Assembly (NCBI RefSeq): GCF_028993615.1
Contig: NZ_CP118632.1
Location: 1,612,001 to 1,676,000, forward strand
From: Herbaspirillum sp. WKF16
GTDB taxonomy: Bacteria; Pseudomonadota; Gammaproteobacteria; Burkholderiales; Burkholderiaceae_D
Reading direction: 5' to 3'
Length of the DNA stretch: 64,000 nt
Under the pieces are notes generated by a model, which worked only from the letters and a program-made list of their open reading frames with translations, was not told where the DNA came from and searched no databases. Of the stretch, positions 1-8,198 are shown piece by piece. Within the stretch, counting starts at the first letter, position 1. Each line of letters starts with the position of its first letter. The position numbers and the translations under genes were made by a program.

Positions 1-928
1 GGCCGCGTTGCATCTCGCCGCCGGCGGCGAGGCGCAGTCGCTGGCGATCGCCGCGGCGATGGAGCGCGGCAGCCTGCATCCGCTGGCCAGGTCGCTGGTG
101 GAAGAAGCGGCGCGCCGCGGCATCGCGCCGGCGGAAGCGGAGCAGGTGGAATCCTTCACCGCCGCCGGCATGCAGTGCCGCATCGGCGGCCGCCTTCATC
201 GCATCGGCTCGCAGGCCTTCGTCGCCGGGCTGGCCGGTGGCCGGCTGCCGCCGGCATTGGATGCGCGCGCGACGGCCGGAGCCGGTTCGGTCTACCTGGG
301 TAATGAGGAGGGCTGGCTGGCGCGCTTCGACCTGGCCGACGCCTTGCGCCCGGATGCGGTGGCCACCGTGGCCGCCTTCCGCGCGCTGGGTTTGCGCACG
401 GTGCTCTTGAGCGGCGACCAGGCCGACGTCTGCGCCGAGGTCGCGCGCGCCACGGGCATCGCCGAGGTGGCTGCCGGCTGCTCGCCCCAGCGGAAACTGG
501 ACTATGTGCGCGACCTGCAGCGCCAGGGCGCGGTGGTGGCCATCGTCGGCGACGGCATCAACGACGCCGCCATGCTGCGCGCCGGCGATGTGTCCTTCGC
601 CATGGGACGCGGCGCGGCGCTGGCGCAGGTCAGCGCCGATGCGGTGGTGATGGGCGACCGCCTGTCCTCGGTGGCCGATTGCGCGCGCATGGCTGCGCGC
701 GCGATGCGCGTGGTGCGGCAGAACCTGGGTTGGGCGGCGGCCTACAACTTCCTGGCGATTCCGGCGGCCGCCTTCGGCTGGCTGAATCCATGGATGTCGG
801 CGGTGGGGATGTCCTTGAGTTCTCTGCTGGTGGTCGGCAATGCCTTGCGCCTGAGCCGGGCGGAGCCGGCTGCGGCTTTGCCGGAGCGGGTGGCGAACGG
901 TGTGCCGGTGTTGGCGGGAGAGGCTTGA
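1..928 (+). CDS. ccoI: Copper-transporting P-type ATPase CcoI/FixI, C-terminal part (cut by window edge)
   Basis: The frame is open from the first bases of the window, so the N-terminal metal-binding and transduction parts lie upstream. The visible part has the nucleotide-binding domain with an HP motif (SLHPLA, near residue 25), the hinge motif VGDGIND and a closing pair of membrane helices, as expected for a P1B-type ATPase. Its stop overlaps the start of ccoS (TGATG), and ccoNOQP follows. In this family and context the protein supplies copper for assembly of the cbb3 oxidase active site in the inner membrane. The phosphorylation motif DKTG is not in view. The context makes CcoI more likely than a generic CopA. 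Confidence 0.9.
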   Translation, partial: AALHLAAGGEAQSLAIAAAMERGSLHPLARSLVEEAARRGIAPAEAEQVESFTAAGMQCRIGGRLHRIGSQAFVAGLAGGRLPPALDARATAGAGSVYLGNEEGWLARFDLADALRPDAVATVAAFRALGLRTVLLSGDQADVCAEVARATGIAEVAAGCSPQRKLDYVRDLQRQGAVVAIVGDGINDAAMLRAGDVSFAMGRGAALAQVSADAVVMGDRLSSVADCARMAARAMRVVRQNLGWAAAYNFLAIPAAAFGWLNPWMSAVGMSLSSLLVVGNALRLSRAEPAAALPERVANGVPVLAGEA

Positions 929-1107
929 TGGAAGCGCTTTATTTGTTGATACCCATGAGTACGGTGCTGGTGTTCCTGGCGATCTGGGTGTTTTTCCGGG
1001 CCAGCGACAGCGGGCAGTTCGACGATCTCGAGGGGCCGGCCTTGCGGATCTTGCATGACGATGACGGCGTCGTCGCGGTTGCGCCGGATGACACCGTTCT
1101 TCGCTGA
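928..1107 (+). CDS. ccoS: cbb3-type cytochrome oxidase assembly protein CcoS
   Basis: A 59-residue protein with one N-terminal membrane helix (about residues 4-24, LYLLIPMSTVLVFLAIWVFF) followed by a short acidic tail with DDLEGPALRILHDDD, which matches the CcoS/FixS pattern of a helix plus a conserved FDDLEGPA-type segment. The ATG overlaps the ccoI stop, so the two are translationally coupled. CcoS is needed for incorporating cofactors into subunit CcoN. It is easily missed because of its size and because a longer out-of-context frame reads through the same stop. Confidence 0.92.
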   Translation: MEALYLLIPMSTVLVFLAIWVFFRASDSGQFDDLEGPALRILHDDDGVVAVAPDDTVLR

Positions 1108-1165
1108 GTCGGATGGCGCTGTCTTCTCTTGAACATGAGGCAGTGCTGACCACCACCTCCGGGCC

Positions 1166-1194
1166 GTCCCCCCGAAAGTGGGGATCCAGCGTCG
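1166..1194. repeat. Short palindromic intergenic repeat, single copy
   Basis: The sequence reads GTCCCCCCGAAAGTGGGGA followed by TCCAGCGTCG. Layout and tail match the right-hand units of the paired palindromic repeats at 13985-14092, 38454-38534 and 41046-41131 (GTC, GC-rich arm, CGAAA or CGAAG loop, complementary arm, CCAGYGTCG). This one stands alone in the ccoS-ccoN gap. Confidence 0.6.
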
Positions 1195-1289
1195 CTCGCC
1201 GCGCAACGCCGATAATGGCCGGGGGCAAGCGACAGTCCAGCATCGCGCCCCCTCGATTTGCCCGCCGTTCCCTCCCGCTTCTCCCCGTT

Positions 1290-1303
1290 TTGATACACGT
1301 CAA
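1290..1303 (+). promoter_or_regulatory. FNR box upstream of ccoN
   Basis: TTGATACACGTCAA matches the FNR consensus TTGAT-N4-ATCAA at 9 of 10 defined positions. Its centre is about 72 nt before the chosen ccoN start, leaving room for a class II promoter. An fnr gene lies 6.5 kb downstream. Activation of ccoN by FNR at low oxygen is inferred. Confidence 0.82.
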
Positions 1304-1368
1304 TACCCCCGCCAGCCCCTCCCCGTAAGCTCGCATTGGATAGTACTCAACACAGTGGGGAGAGTTTC

Positions 1369-2796
1369 GTGAGCAAAGAAAATAGCTACAACTACAAGGT
1401 AGTTCGCCAGTTTTCCGTGGCGACCATCCTGTGGGGCGTAGTCGGTATGCTGGTCGGCGTCATCATCGCCGCCCAGCTGGCATGGCCTGAACTGAACATG
1501 GGGATTCCCTGGCTGAGCTTCGGCCGGCTGCGGCCCCTGCATACCAATGCGGTGATCTTCGCGTTCGGCGGCAGCGCGCTGATGGCGACGTCCTATTACG
1601 TCGTCCAGCGCACCTGCCAGGTGCGGCTGTTCTCCGACTTCCTGGCCGCCTTCACCTTCTGGGGATGGCAGGTGGTGATCGTCGGCGCGGCCGTCACGCT
1701 GCCGCTGGGAATGACGCGCGGCAAGGAATACGCCGAGCTGGAATGGCCCCTGACCATCCTGATCGCGGTGGTGTGGGTGGCCTACGCGGTGGTGTTCTTC
1801 GGGACTCTCCTCAAACGCCGCGTGCAGCACATCTACGTGGCCAACTGGTTCTACGGCGCCTTCATCCTGGCCGTGGCGCTGCTGCACATCGTCAACGGCG
1901 CCACCATGCCGGCCACGCTGACCAAGTCCTACTCGGTCTACAGCGGCGCGCAGGATGCGATGATCCAGTGGTGGTACGGCCACAACGCGGTGGGCTTCTT
2001 CCTGACCGCGGGCTTCCTGGGCATGATGTATTACTTCATTCCCAAGCAGGTCAACCGCCCGGTGTATTCCTACCGCCTGTCGATCGTGCACTTCTGGGCG
2101 CTGATCTTCACCTACATGTGGGCCGGCCCGCACCATCTGCACTACACCGCGCTGCCCGACTGGACCCAGTCGCTGGGCATGGTGTTCTCGCTGATCCTGC
2201 TGGCGCCGTCCTGGGGCGGCATGATCAACGGCATGATGACCCTCTCGGGCGCCTGGCACCAGCTGCGCACCGATCCCATCCTGAAGTTCCTGGTGGTGTC
2301 GCTGTCGTTCTACGGCATGGCCACCTTCGAGGGCCCGATGATGGCCATCAAGACCGTCAACGCGCTGTCGCACTACACCGACTGGACCATCGGCCACGTG
2401 CACTCCGGCGCGCTGGGCTGGGTGGGCTTCATCACCATGGGTTCGATGTACTACCTGATCCCGCGCCTGTCGGGCAAGACCCAGATGTGGAGCAAGGACC
2501 TCATCGAAATCCATTTCTGGGTGGCCACCATCGGCATCGTGCTGTACATCGCCGCGATGTGGATCGCCGGCGTGATGCAGGGCCTGATGTGGCGCGCGGT
2601 CAACAGCGACGGCACGCTGACCTACACCTTCGTGGAAAGCGTCAAGGCGACCTATCCGTACTACGTCATCCGCCTGATGGGCGGCCTGATGTACCTGTCC
2701 GGCATGCTGGTCATGGCTTACAACACCTGGCGCACGATGCGCGGCACCACGCTGGCCGTTGCGCCGATTCCGGCTGTCGCCAACGCTGCGCACTGA
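1369..2796 (+). CDS. ccoN: cbb3-type cytochrome c oxidase subunit I CcoN
   Basis: The catalytic heme-copper subunit of the high-affinity terminal oxidase, 475 residues with about twelve membrane helices. The low-spin heme histidine region ([15 protein letters not shown]), [23 protein letters not shown] and [10 protein letters not shown] supply the conserved histidines. I chose the GTG at 1369 because GGGGAGAG sits just before it and the length then fits the family; an in-frame TTG 33 nt upstream lacks a site. First gene of ccoNOQP, behind an FNR box. Confidence 0.95.
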   Translation: MSKENSYNYKVVRQFSVATILWGVVGMLVGVIIAAQLAWPELNMGIPWLSFGRLRPLHTNAVIFAFGGSALMATSYYVVQRTCQVRLFSDFLAAFTFWGWQVVIVGAAVTLPLGMTRGKEYAELEWPLTILIAVVWVAYAVVFFGTLLKRRVQHIYVANWFYGAFILAVALLHIVNGATMPATLTKSYSVYSGAQDAMIQWWYGHNAVGFFLTAGFLGMMYYFIPKQVNRPVYSYRLSIVHFWALIFTYMWAGPHHLHYTALPDWTQSLGMVFSLILLAPSWGGMINGMMTLSGAWHQLRTDPILKFLVVSLSFYGMATFEGPMMAIKTVNALSHYTDWTIGHVHSGALGWVGFITMGSMYYLIPRLSGKTQMWSKDLIEIHFWVATIGIVLYIAAMWIAGVMQGLMWRAVNSDGTLTYTFVESVKATYPYYVIRLMGGLMYLSGMLVMAYNTWRTMRGTTLAVAPIPAVANAAH

Positions 2797-2808
2797 TTGG
2801 GGGAAAGA

Positions 2809-3423
2809 ATGAAGTTTTCGCATGAATGGATCGAGAAGAACCCCTGGCTGCTGATCGCCCTGGTAGTGCTGGTGGTGAGCGTGGGCGGCCTGGCCGAGAT
2901 CGTGCCGCTGTTCTTCCAGAAGTCGACCACCGAGCCGATCGCCGGCCTGAAGCCTTATTCGGCGCTGCGCCTGGCCGGCCGCGACGTGTACATCCGCGAG
3001 GGCTGCTACAACTGCCACTCGCAGATGATCCGTCCGCTGCGCGCCGAGACCGAACGCTATGGCCACTATTCGGTGGCCGGCGAGTCGGTGTACGACCACC
3101 CGTTCCAGTGGGGTTCCAAGCGCACCGGGCCCGACCTGGCGCGCGTGGGCACCCGCTACAGCGACGAGTGGCATCGCGCCCACCTGCACAACCCGCGCGA
3201 CGTGGTGCCGGAGTCGAACATGCCGGCCTATCCGTGGCTGGAGCGGACCAGGCTGGACAACTACGACATCGTCGCCCGCATGCGCGCACTGAAGCGCATC
3301 GGCGATCCCTACACCGAGGAAGAGATCAAGAACGCGCCGGCCGAGCTGCTCGGCAAGACCGAGCAGGATGCGCTGATCGCCTACCTGCAAGGATTGGGCG
3401 TGCTGATCAAGGCGGAGAGATAA
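2809..3423 (+). CDS. ccoO: cbb3-type cytochrome c oxidase subunit II CcoO (mono-heme cytochrome c)
   Basis: A 204-residue membrane-anchored c-type cytochrome. It has an N-terminal helix (about residues 14-34), then the heme-binding motif CYNCH in the family-typical [14 protein letters not shown], and a distal methionine in [10 protein letters not shown]. It passes electrons from CcoP to CcoN on the periplasmic side. The ATG at 2809 is preceded by GGGGGAAAG, 12 nt after the ccoN stop. Confidence 0.95.
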   Translation: MKFSHEWIEKNPWLLIALVVLVVSVGGLAEIVPLFFQKSTTEPIAGLKPYSALRLAGRDVYIREGCYNCHSQMIRPLRAETERYGHYSVAGESVYDHPFQWGSKRTGPDLARVGTRYSDEWHRAHLHNPRDVVPESNMPAYPWLERTRLDNYDIVARMRALKRIGDPYTEEEIKNAPAELLGKTEQDALIAYLQGLGVLIKAER

Positions 3424-3427
3424 GACC

Positions 3428-3622
3428 ATGACTGAATTTTTCACTGATGCGCGCAGCATGATCACGCTGGTCAGCTTCATCACCTTCGTCGGCATCATCT
3501 GGTGGACCTACGTCAGCCACAAGCCAGCCGATTTCACGCAGGCGGAGATGCTGCCCTTCGCCGACGGCGACGTCGGCCAGCCGGCCGCGGCGGCTTCCGA
3601 AGCGGAGGTGCGCCATGGCTGA
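3428..3622 (+). CDS. ccoQ: cbb3-type oxidase small subunit CcoQ
   Basis: A 64-residue protein with one membrane helix (about residues 12-29, ending IIWWTYVSHKP), matching the CcoQ/FixQ pattern. It begins 4 nt after ccoO and overlaps the start of ccoP by 8 nt. CcoQ stabilises the association of CcoP with the CcoNO core. The Ala-rich acidic tail is poorly conserved in the family. Confidence 0.9.
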   Translation: MTEFFTDARSMITLVSFITFVGIIWWTYVSHKPADFTQAEMLPFADGDVGQPAAAASEAEVRHG

Positions 3623-4547
3623 TTTCACCAGCGGTTTCTGGAACATCTGGATCATCGTCCTGACGGTGCTGGGCATCGTCGGCTGCGGCCTGCTGCTGTG
3701 GCAGCAGTCGACCTGGAAGGTGAAGAAGGGCGAGCAGCCGGTCGCCGGCTCCACCACCGGGCACGTCTGGGACGAAGACCTGACCGAGCTGAACAACCCG
3801 CTGCCGCGCTGGTGGATGTGGTTGTTCTACCTGACCATCTTCTTCTCGGTGGGCTACCTGGTGGTGTATCCCGGCCTGGGCAATTTCGCCGGCACCTTCG
3901 GCTGGCAGTCGACCGGCGAGCACGACCAGGACGTGAAGGAGGCAAACGCCAAGTACGGCCCGCTGTTCGACGGCTTCATGAAGCAGGACCTGAAGGCGGT
4001 GGCCGCCGATCCGCAGGCCCACGCCATCGGCGAGCGCCTGTTCCTGACCTACTGCGCGCAGTGCCACGGTTCGGATGCCCGCGGCAACAAGGGCTTCCCC
4101 AACCTGACCGACGACGACTGGCTGCACGGCGGCGCGCCCGAGACCATCAAGGAAACCATCATGAAGGGACGCCACGGCGTGATGCCTTCGATGGCCGCCG
4201 CGGTGGGCACCGACAAGGATGTCGACAACGTCGCCAACTACGTGCTGAGCCTGTCGGAGTCGACGCATGACCCGATCAAGGCCGAGTTGGGCAAGGCCAA
4301 GTTCGGCGCCTGCATGGCCTGCCACGGCGCCGGCGGCAAGGGCAACCAGGCCATCGGCGCGCCCAACCTGTCGGACAAGATCTGGCTCTACGGCGGCAGC
4401 ATCGACACCATCAAGGAAACCATCAACAAGGGCCGGGACAACACCATGCCGGCCTTCGGCGAGTTCCTCGGCGAACCCAAGGTGCACGTGCTGGCGGCCT
4501 ATGTGTGGAGCCTCTCCAACAGGCCGAGCAATGCGACAGCGAAGTAA
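3615..4547 (+). CDS. ccoP: cbb3-type cytochrome c oxidase subunit III CcoP (di-heme cytochrome c)
   Basis: 310 residues: an N-terminal helix, the segment DEDLTELNNPLPRWW typical of CcoP, a second helix, and two cytochrome c domains with CAQCH and CMACH. Each domain ends in a methionine region (VMPSMA and TMPAFGEFLG). The protein accepts electrons from periplasmic cytochrome c and passes them to CcoO. GGAGG lies inside ccoQ just before the overlapping start. Last gene of the ccoNOQP run, followed by a strong terminator. Confidence 0.95.
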   Translation: MADFTSGFWNIWIIVLTVLGIVGCGLLLWQQSTWKVKKGEQPVAGSTTGHVWDEDLTELNNPLPRWWMWLFYLTIFFSVGYLVVYPGLGNFAGTFGWQSTGEHDQDVKEANAKYGPLFDGFMKQDLKAVAADPQAHAIGERLFLTYCAQCHGSDARGNKGFPNLTDDDWLHGGAPETIKETIMKGRHGVMPSMAAAVGTDKDVDNVANYVLSLSESTHDPIKAELGKAKFGACMACHGAGGKGNQAIGAPNLSDKIWLYGGSIDTIKETINKGRDNTMPAFGEFLGEPKVHVLAAYVWSLSNRPSNATAK

Positions 4548-4554
4548 GTAGTGC

Positions 4555-4589
4555 CGAACGCCCCGACGATCTCGGGGCGTTCGCGTTTT
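4555..4589 (+). terminator. Intrinsic terminator after ccoP
   Basis: Perfect 12-bp stem (4555-4566 with 4572-4583, arm CGAACGCCCCGA) around a 5-nt loop, followed by CGTTTT. It ends the ccoNOQP transcript, or attenuates reading into ccoG. Confidence 0.85.
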
Positions 4590-4636
4590 GAGCAGCCAAT
4601 GCAGGCAGATCAGGCAAGACAATGGAAGAAGCCGTG

Positions 4637-6109
4637 ATGACACCCAGGCAAGACAAGCAAGGCAAGCAAGACAAGGATGCGGAGCCGGCCGGCGGCTCCG
4701 GCCCCAGGCAGGGCAAGGACGAATACGCGGTCATCCGCATGTACGAGGCGCGCGAGCAGATCTATCCGCGCGAGATCAAGGGACGCTACGCCAGCCTGCG
4801 CTGGCTTTGCGTGTTTTTGACGCAGCTGGTGTTCTACGGCATGCCGTGGATCAACTGGAACGGTCGCCAGGCGGTGCTGTTCGACCTGGCCGCGCGCAAG
4901 TTCTACCTGTTCGGCCTGGTGCTGTGGCCGCAGGATTTCATCTGGCTGGCGGCGCTGCTGATCATCTGCGCCTTCGGCCTGTTCCTCTTTACCGCCGTGG
5001 CCGGGCGCGTCTGGTGCGGCTATGCCTGCCCGCAGACGGTCTACACCGAAATCTTCATGTGGATCGAGCGCCGCATCGAGGGCGCCCGCAGCGCGCGCAT
5101 GCGCCTGGACCGCCAGCCCTGGTCGTTCGAGAAGCTGTGGCGCAAGTCGGCCAAGCACCTGGCCTGGGGCGCGCTGGCGCTGTGGACCGGGCTGAGCTTC
5201 GTCGGTTACTTCTCGCCGATGCGCGAGCTGCTGCCCGAGCTGGCCGCCTTCGCCTTCGGCCCGTGGGAGCTGTTCTGGATCCTGTTCTATGCGCTGGCCA
5301 CCTACGGCAACGCCGGCTGGATGCGCGAGCAGGTGTGCAAGTACATGTGCCCCTATGCGCGCTTCCAGAGCGCCATGTTCGACCGCGACTCGCTGATCAT
5401 CACCTATGACGGCGCCCGCGGCGAGCCGCGCATGCCGCAGGCCAAGGCCGCCAGGCTCGGCGCCGGCGCGCCCGCCGGCGATTGCATCGACTGCACGCTG
5501 TGCGTGCAGGTCTGCCCGACCGGCATCGACATCCGCGAAGGCCTGCAATACATGTGCATCGGTTGCGCCGCCTGCGTGGATGCCTGCGACAGCGTGATGG
5601 ACAAGATCAAGCGCCCGCGCGGCCTGATCCGCTACTCCACCGAGAACGCGGTGGAGCAGGGCTTGCCGGCATCGGCGATCCGGCGCCGCCTGCTGCGCCC
5701 GCGCATCCTGATCTATACCGCGATCCTGGGCGCGGTGGCGGCCTTGTTCGCCGGCTCGCTGTGGGTGCGCACGCCGGTCAAGCTGGACGTGATCCGCGAC
5801 CGCGGCTCGATGGGGCGCGAGGTGGAAGACGGCATCATCGAGAACGTCTACCGCCTGCAGATCATCAACACCGACGAACGCGGCCATCGTTATCGCATCA
5901 CGGCCACCGGCATCGCCGGGCTGGCGGTGGCGCCGGCTGACGCCATCGACATCGCCGCGACCCAGACCCTGTCGGTGCCGGTGCGCGTGCGCGCGCCGCA
6001 CGGAGCCGGCGAGAGCGGCTCCAACAAAATCCGTTTCGAACTGCGGGACGAAGAGGACCCCACGCTGCGTGTGAGCGAAAAGGCGGTCTTCATCGTGCCG
6101 CGCCCCTGA
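4637..6109 (+). CDS. ccoG: cbb3 oxidase accessory protein CcoG (membrane-bound 4Fe-4S ferredoxin-like protein)
   Basis: About 490 residues. After two helices comes the conserved GRVWCGYACPQTVY element, further helices, then two 4Fe-4S motifs (CIDCTLCVQVCP and CIGCAACVDACD), one more helix and a C-terminal periplasmic Ig-like domain. This is the RdxA/FixG/CcoG layout; CcoG is linked to copper reduction during cbb3 assembly. I prefer the ATG at 4637 because GGAAGAAG precedes it at a good distance; an in-frame ATG at 4622 would add five residues. Followed 15 nt later by ccoH. Confidence 0.93.
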   Translation: MTPRQDKQGKQDKDAEPAGGSGPRQGKDEYAVIRMYEAREQIYPREIKGRYASLRWLCVFLTQLVFYGMPWINWNGRQAVLFDLAARKFYLFGLVLWPQDFIWLAALLIICAFGLFLFTAVAGRVWCGYACPQTVYTEIFMWIERRIEGARSARMRLDRQPWSFEKLWRKSAKHLAWGALALWTGLSFVGYFSPMRELLPELAAFAFGPWELFWILFYALATYGNAGWMREQVCKYMCPYARFQSAMFDRDSLIITYDGARGEPRMPQAKAARLGAGAPAGDCIDCTLCVQVCPTGIDIREGLQYMCIGCAACVDACDSVMDKIKRPRGLIRYSTENAVEQGLPASAIRRRLLRPRILIYTAILGAVAALFAGSLWVRTPVKLDVIRDRGSMGREVEDGIIENVYRLQIINTDERGHRYRITATGIAGLAVAPADAIDIAATQTLSVPVRVRAPHGAGESGSNKIRFELRDEEDPTLRVSEKAVFIVPRP

Positions 6110-6124
6110 CCTAGTGAGGAAATC

Positions 6125-6682
6125 ATGGCAATCGCATCTCCCGGCTTGTCTCCCGGCGCTTCGCGCGCCGTCCCCTGGTACCGCCAGCGCTGGCCCTGGC
6201 TGCTGATGTCGGGCCCGGCCGTAGTGGTGGTGGCCGGCGTATTCACCGCCTGGCTGGCCATCTCGCGCAGCGATGCGCTGGTGGCCGACGACTATTACAA
6301 GCAGGGCAAGGCCATCAACAAGGACCTGAGCCGCGACCGCGAGGCCTGGCGCCTTGGCGCGCTGATCCGCCTGGGCTACGATCCGGCCGCCCGCGCGCTG
6401 CGCGGCAAGCTGCAGATGCAGCAGGCGCCGGCGGCGGGCGAGGAAGGCGCCACCCTGTTCCTGAGCCTGGTGCATCCGACCCAGCCGGGCAAGGACCGCA
6501 CGCTGATCGTCAAGCGCGCGGCCGACGGCAGCTTCACGGCGCCGCTGGAGGAGCTGGAGCAGGCGCGCTGGCGCCTGGTGGCCGAAGACGGCAGCCACGC
6601 CTGGCGGCTGCACGCCTCCTGGCAATGGCCGCAGCAGCGCGAGGTGGAAATGAGCGCCGAGGCCTATGCGCCGGCCCAATAG
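6125..6682 (+). CDS. ccoH: FixH/CcoH family cbb3 oxidase assembly protein
   Basis: 185 residues with one N-terminal membrane helix (about residues 22-42) followed by the motif DDYYKQGKAINKDLSRD, diagnostic of FixH, and a periplasmic beta-rich domain. FixH/CcoH takes part in cbb3 assembly, probably with CcoI. GAGGAA precedes the ATG, and the gene lies 15 nt behind ccoG, so the two are probably co-transcribed. Confidence 0.9.
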   Translation: MAIASPGLSPGASRAVPWYRQRWPWLLMSGPAVVVVAGVFTAWLAISRSDALVADDYYKQGKAINKDLSRDREAWRLGALIRLGYDPAARALRGKLQMQQAPAAGEEGATLFLSLVHPTQPGKDRTLIVKRAADGSFTAPLEELEQARWRLVAEDGSHAWRLHASWQWPQQREVEMSAEAYAPAQ

Positions 6683-6767
6683 CGCGCTAAGCTGAAGCTT
6701 GCGAAGCCGGCCCGAAGACCGGCGCAAGCCCCGGCGCCCCGCCGGGGAAACGACAAGGAGACGGCAC

Positions 6768-7019
6768 ATGCGCAAGACGGCACGCAACTACGCCATCGTC
6801 GGCTGGATGGCATTCCTGATGGCCATCGCGGCCGAAGGCCTGTTTTTTTCCGTATTCGATCCGATCGGGCTCGCGCTGGCCGCGGGCCGCGAATGGGGCG
6901 CGCTGGACGCCTACAGCATCGGCTTCTTCTGCTTCTGGGGATGTTTCGCCGCGGCGGGCCTGCTGGCCCTGCGGCTGACGCAGGCCGTCCGCGAGGAACG
7001 GCCGCGCCGCTACGCCTGA
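6768..7019 (+). CDS. Small two-helix membrane protein of unknown function
   Basis: An 83-residue protein with a basic N-terminus (MRKTARNY) and two hydrophobic segments (about residues 10-30 and 46-68), ending in a basic tail. AAGGAG sits 7 nt before the ATG, so I chose this start over longer in-frame extensions rich in Arg and Pro. It lies at the end of the cbb3 assembly genes and meets fnr tail to tail 16 nt later. I do not recognise a family; a role in oxidase assembly is possible only by position. Confidence 0.7.
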   Translation: MRKTARNYAIVGWMAFLMAIAAEGLFFSVFDPIGLALAAGREWGALDAYSIGFFCFWGCFAAAGLLALRLTQAVREERPRRYA

Positions 7020-7035
7020 TAGGCGCGGGGAGGGT

Positions 7036-7866
7036 TTAGCTGGCTGCGCGCGCGGGCGCCGGCGCGCAGGGATCGGCGCCGGCCGCCAGGCGCTTCAGGG
7101 CGGCCAGGTCGACCACCTCGACGTCGCGCTGCTCCACCGCCAGCAAGCCCTGCTTGCGGAACTTGGAGATCAGGCGGCTGATGCTCTCGATGGTCAGGCC
7201 CAGGTAGTTGCCCACGTCCTGGCGCGTCATGCGCAGCTGGAAGCGGGTGGGCGAGTAGCCGCGCGCGGCGTAGCGCGAGGACAGGTTGACCAGGAAGGCG
7301 GCGAAGCGCTGCTCGGCGCGCATGTTCCCCAGCAGCATGATCACGTTCTGCTCGGTGGTGATCTCGTGGCTCATGATGCGGTGGAAATGGCGCAGCAGGT
7401 GCGGGATCTGGCCGAACAGCTGCTCCAGCCGCGCGAACGGGATCTCGCAGACCTCGCTGTCCTGCAGCGCGACGGCGTCGCACTGGTGGCTTTCGGTGCT
7501 GATGGCGTCCATTCCCAGCAGTTCGCCGGGCATCTGGAAGCCGGTGATCTGGCGGTCGCCGTCGAGGTTCTCCTGGTAGGTCTTGAAGTGGCCCACGCGC
7601 ACCGCGTACAGCGCGGTGAAGCGATCGCCGATGCGGTACAGGAAATCGTCGCGGGCGACCTTGCGGCGGCCGATGATCTTGTCCAGGCGCTTCATGTCGG
7701 ATTCATCCAGGCCCATGGGCAGGCACAACTGGTGCATGCCGCAGGCGGTGCAGCTGCGCAGCGCGGAGCTGCTCGCCGCTTCGCGCGCCGCGGTCAGCGG
7801 CGACGCCTGCGTCAGGGGAGAAATTGCGGAAGCTGCGTGCGAGGTGGAGTGGCAAGACTGATTCAT
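7036..7866 (-). CDS. fnr: Oxygen-sensing CRP/FNR family regulator (FNR)
   Basis: A 276-residue FNR-type regulator. Cysteines 39, 42 and 48 form the N-terminal cluster (CTACGMHQLC), and Cys140 in EVCEIPF matches the fourth 4Fe-4S ligand of E. coli FNR. A cyclic-nucleotide-binding-type barrel follows, then a C-terminal helix-turn-helix with TIESISRLISKF, where E-SR reads the TTGAT half-site. It should activate low-oxygen genes when its iron-sulfur cluster is intact. FNR-like sites before ccoN, ompW and its own gene suggest a local regulon. The N-terminal extension before the cysteines is longer than in E. coli. Confidence 0.93.
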   Translation of the reverse strand: MNQSCHSTSHAASAISPLTQASPLTAAREAASSSALRSCTACGMHQLCLPMGLDESDMKRLDKIIGRRKVARDDFLYRIGDRFTALYAVRVGHFKTYQENLDGDRQITGFQMPGELLGMDAISTESHQCDAVALQDSEVCEIPFARLEQLFGQIPHLLRHFHRIMSHEITTEQNVIMLLGNMRAEQRFAAFLVNLSSRYAARGYSPTRFQLRMTRQDVGNYLGLTIESISRLISKFRKQGLLAVEQRDVEVVDLAALKRLAAGADPCAPAPARAAS

Positions 7867-8198
7867 ACGATGTTCCCGGCGGACATGTTGCGATCTACGA
7901 TGGCCTCATTTTAAGTCTGCGGGACAGGCGAAGTCCGGGGCTATTCCTGAATCAGACGGCATTTCTTGTCCCAGATCAAACATCCACGAAGTAACTGCGC
8001 AGGCGACGCAACAGCGCGTTGTTGCACGGGAAGAAACGCGTGAGCTTGCGCGAGGAAGCGCCGAAAAAGAGGGAGGGGAAGCGGGAGGGGGGGCGACCTT
8101 GATGGGGGAAATGGGCGGTATCGCGGGGTTTACCGGGGACCCGCGACTGCCCTTCCATGCGGTCGTCTTGTTGTTGAAAACCTAAAGCAAGTCGTCGT
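7867..8198. other. Intergenic region upstream of fnr
   Basis: 332 nt between the fnr start and the desaturase stop, both on the minus strand. It holds the putative FNR site at 7966-7979 and presumably the fnr promoter. A 60-codon minus-strand open frame in its distal part has no ribosome site or family features, and I do not call it a gene. Confidence 0.5.
7966..7979 (-). promoter_or_regulatory. Putative FNR site upstream of fnr
   Basis: On the minus strand this reads TTGATCTGGGACAA, matching TTGAT-N4-ATCAA with a perfect first half and 3 of 5 in the second. It lies about 100 nt before the fnr start and suggests autoregulation. Weaker than the ccoN and ompW sites. Confidence 0.5.

Noticed and set aside
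1300..3498. Very long minus-strand open frame antisense to ccoNO, with similar ones at 25615-28512 and 49311-52574
   Set aside because: The translations are rich in His, Arg, Gly, Ala and Gln with no domains. They mirror third-position GC bias of the real genes on the other strand.
4622..4636. Upstream ATG for ccoG
   Set aside because: It has only a weak ribosome site, whereas GGAAGAAG lies at a good distance before the ATG at 4637.
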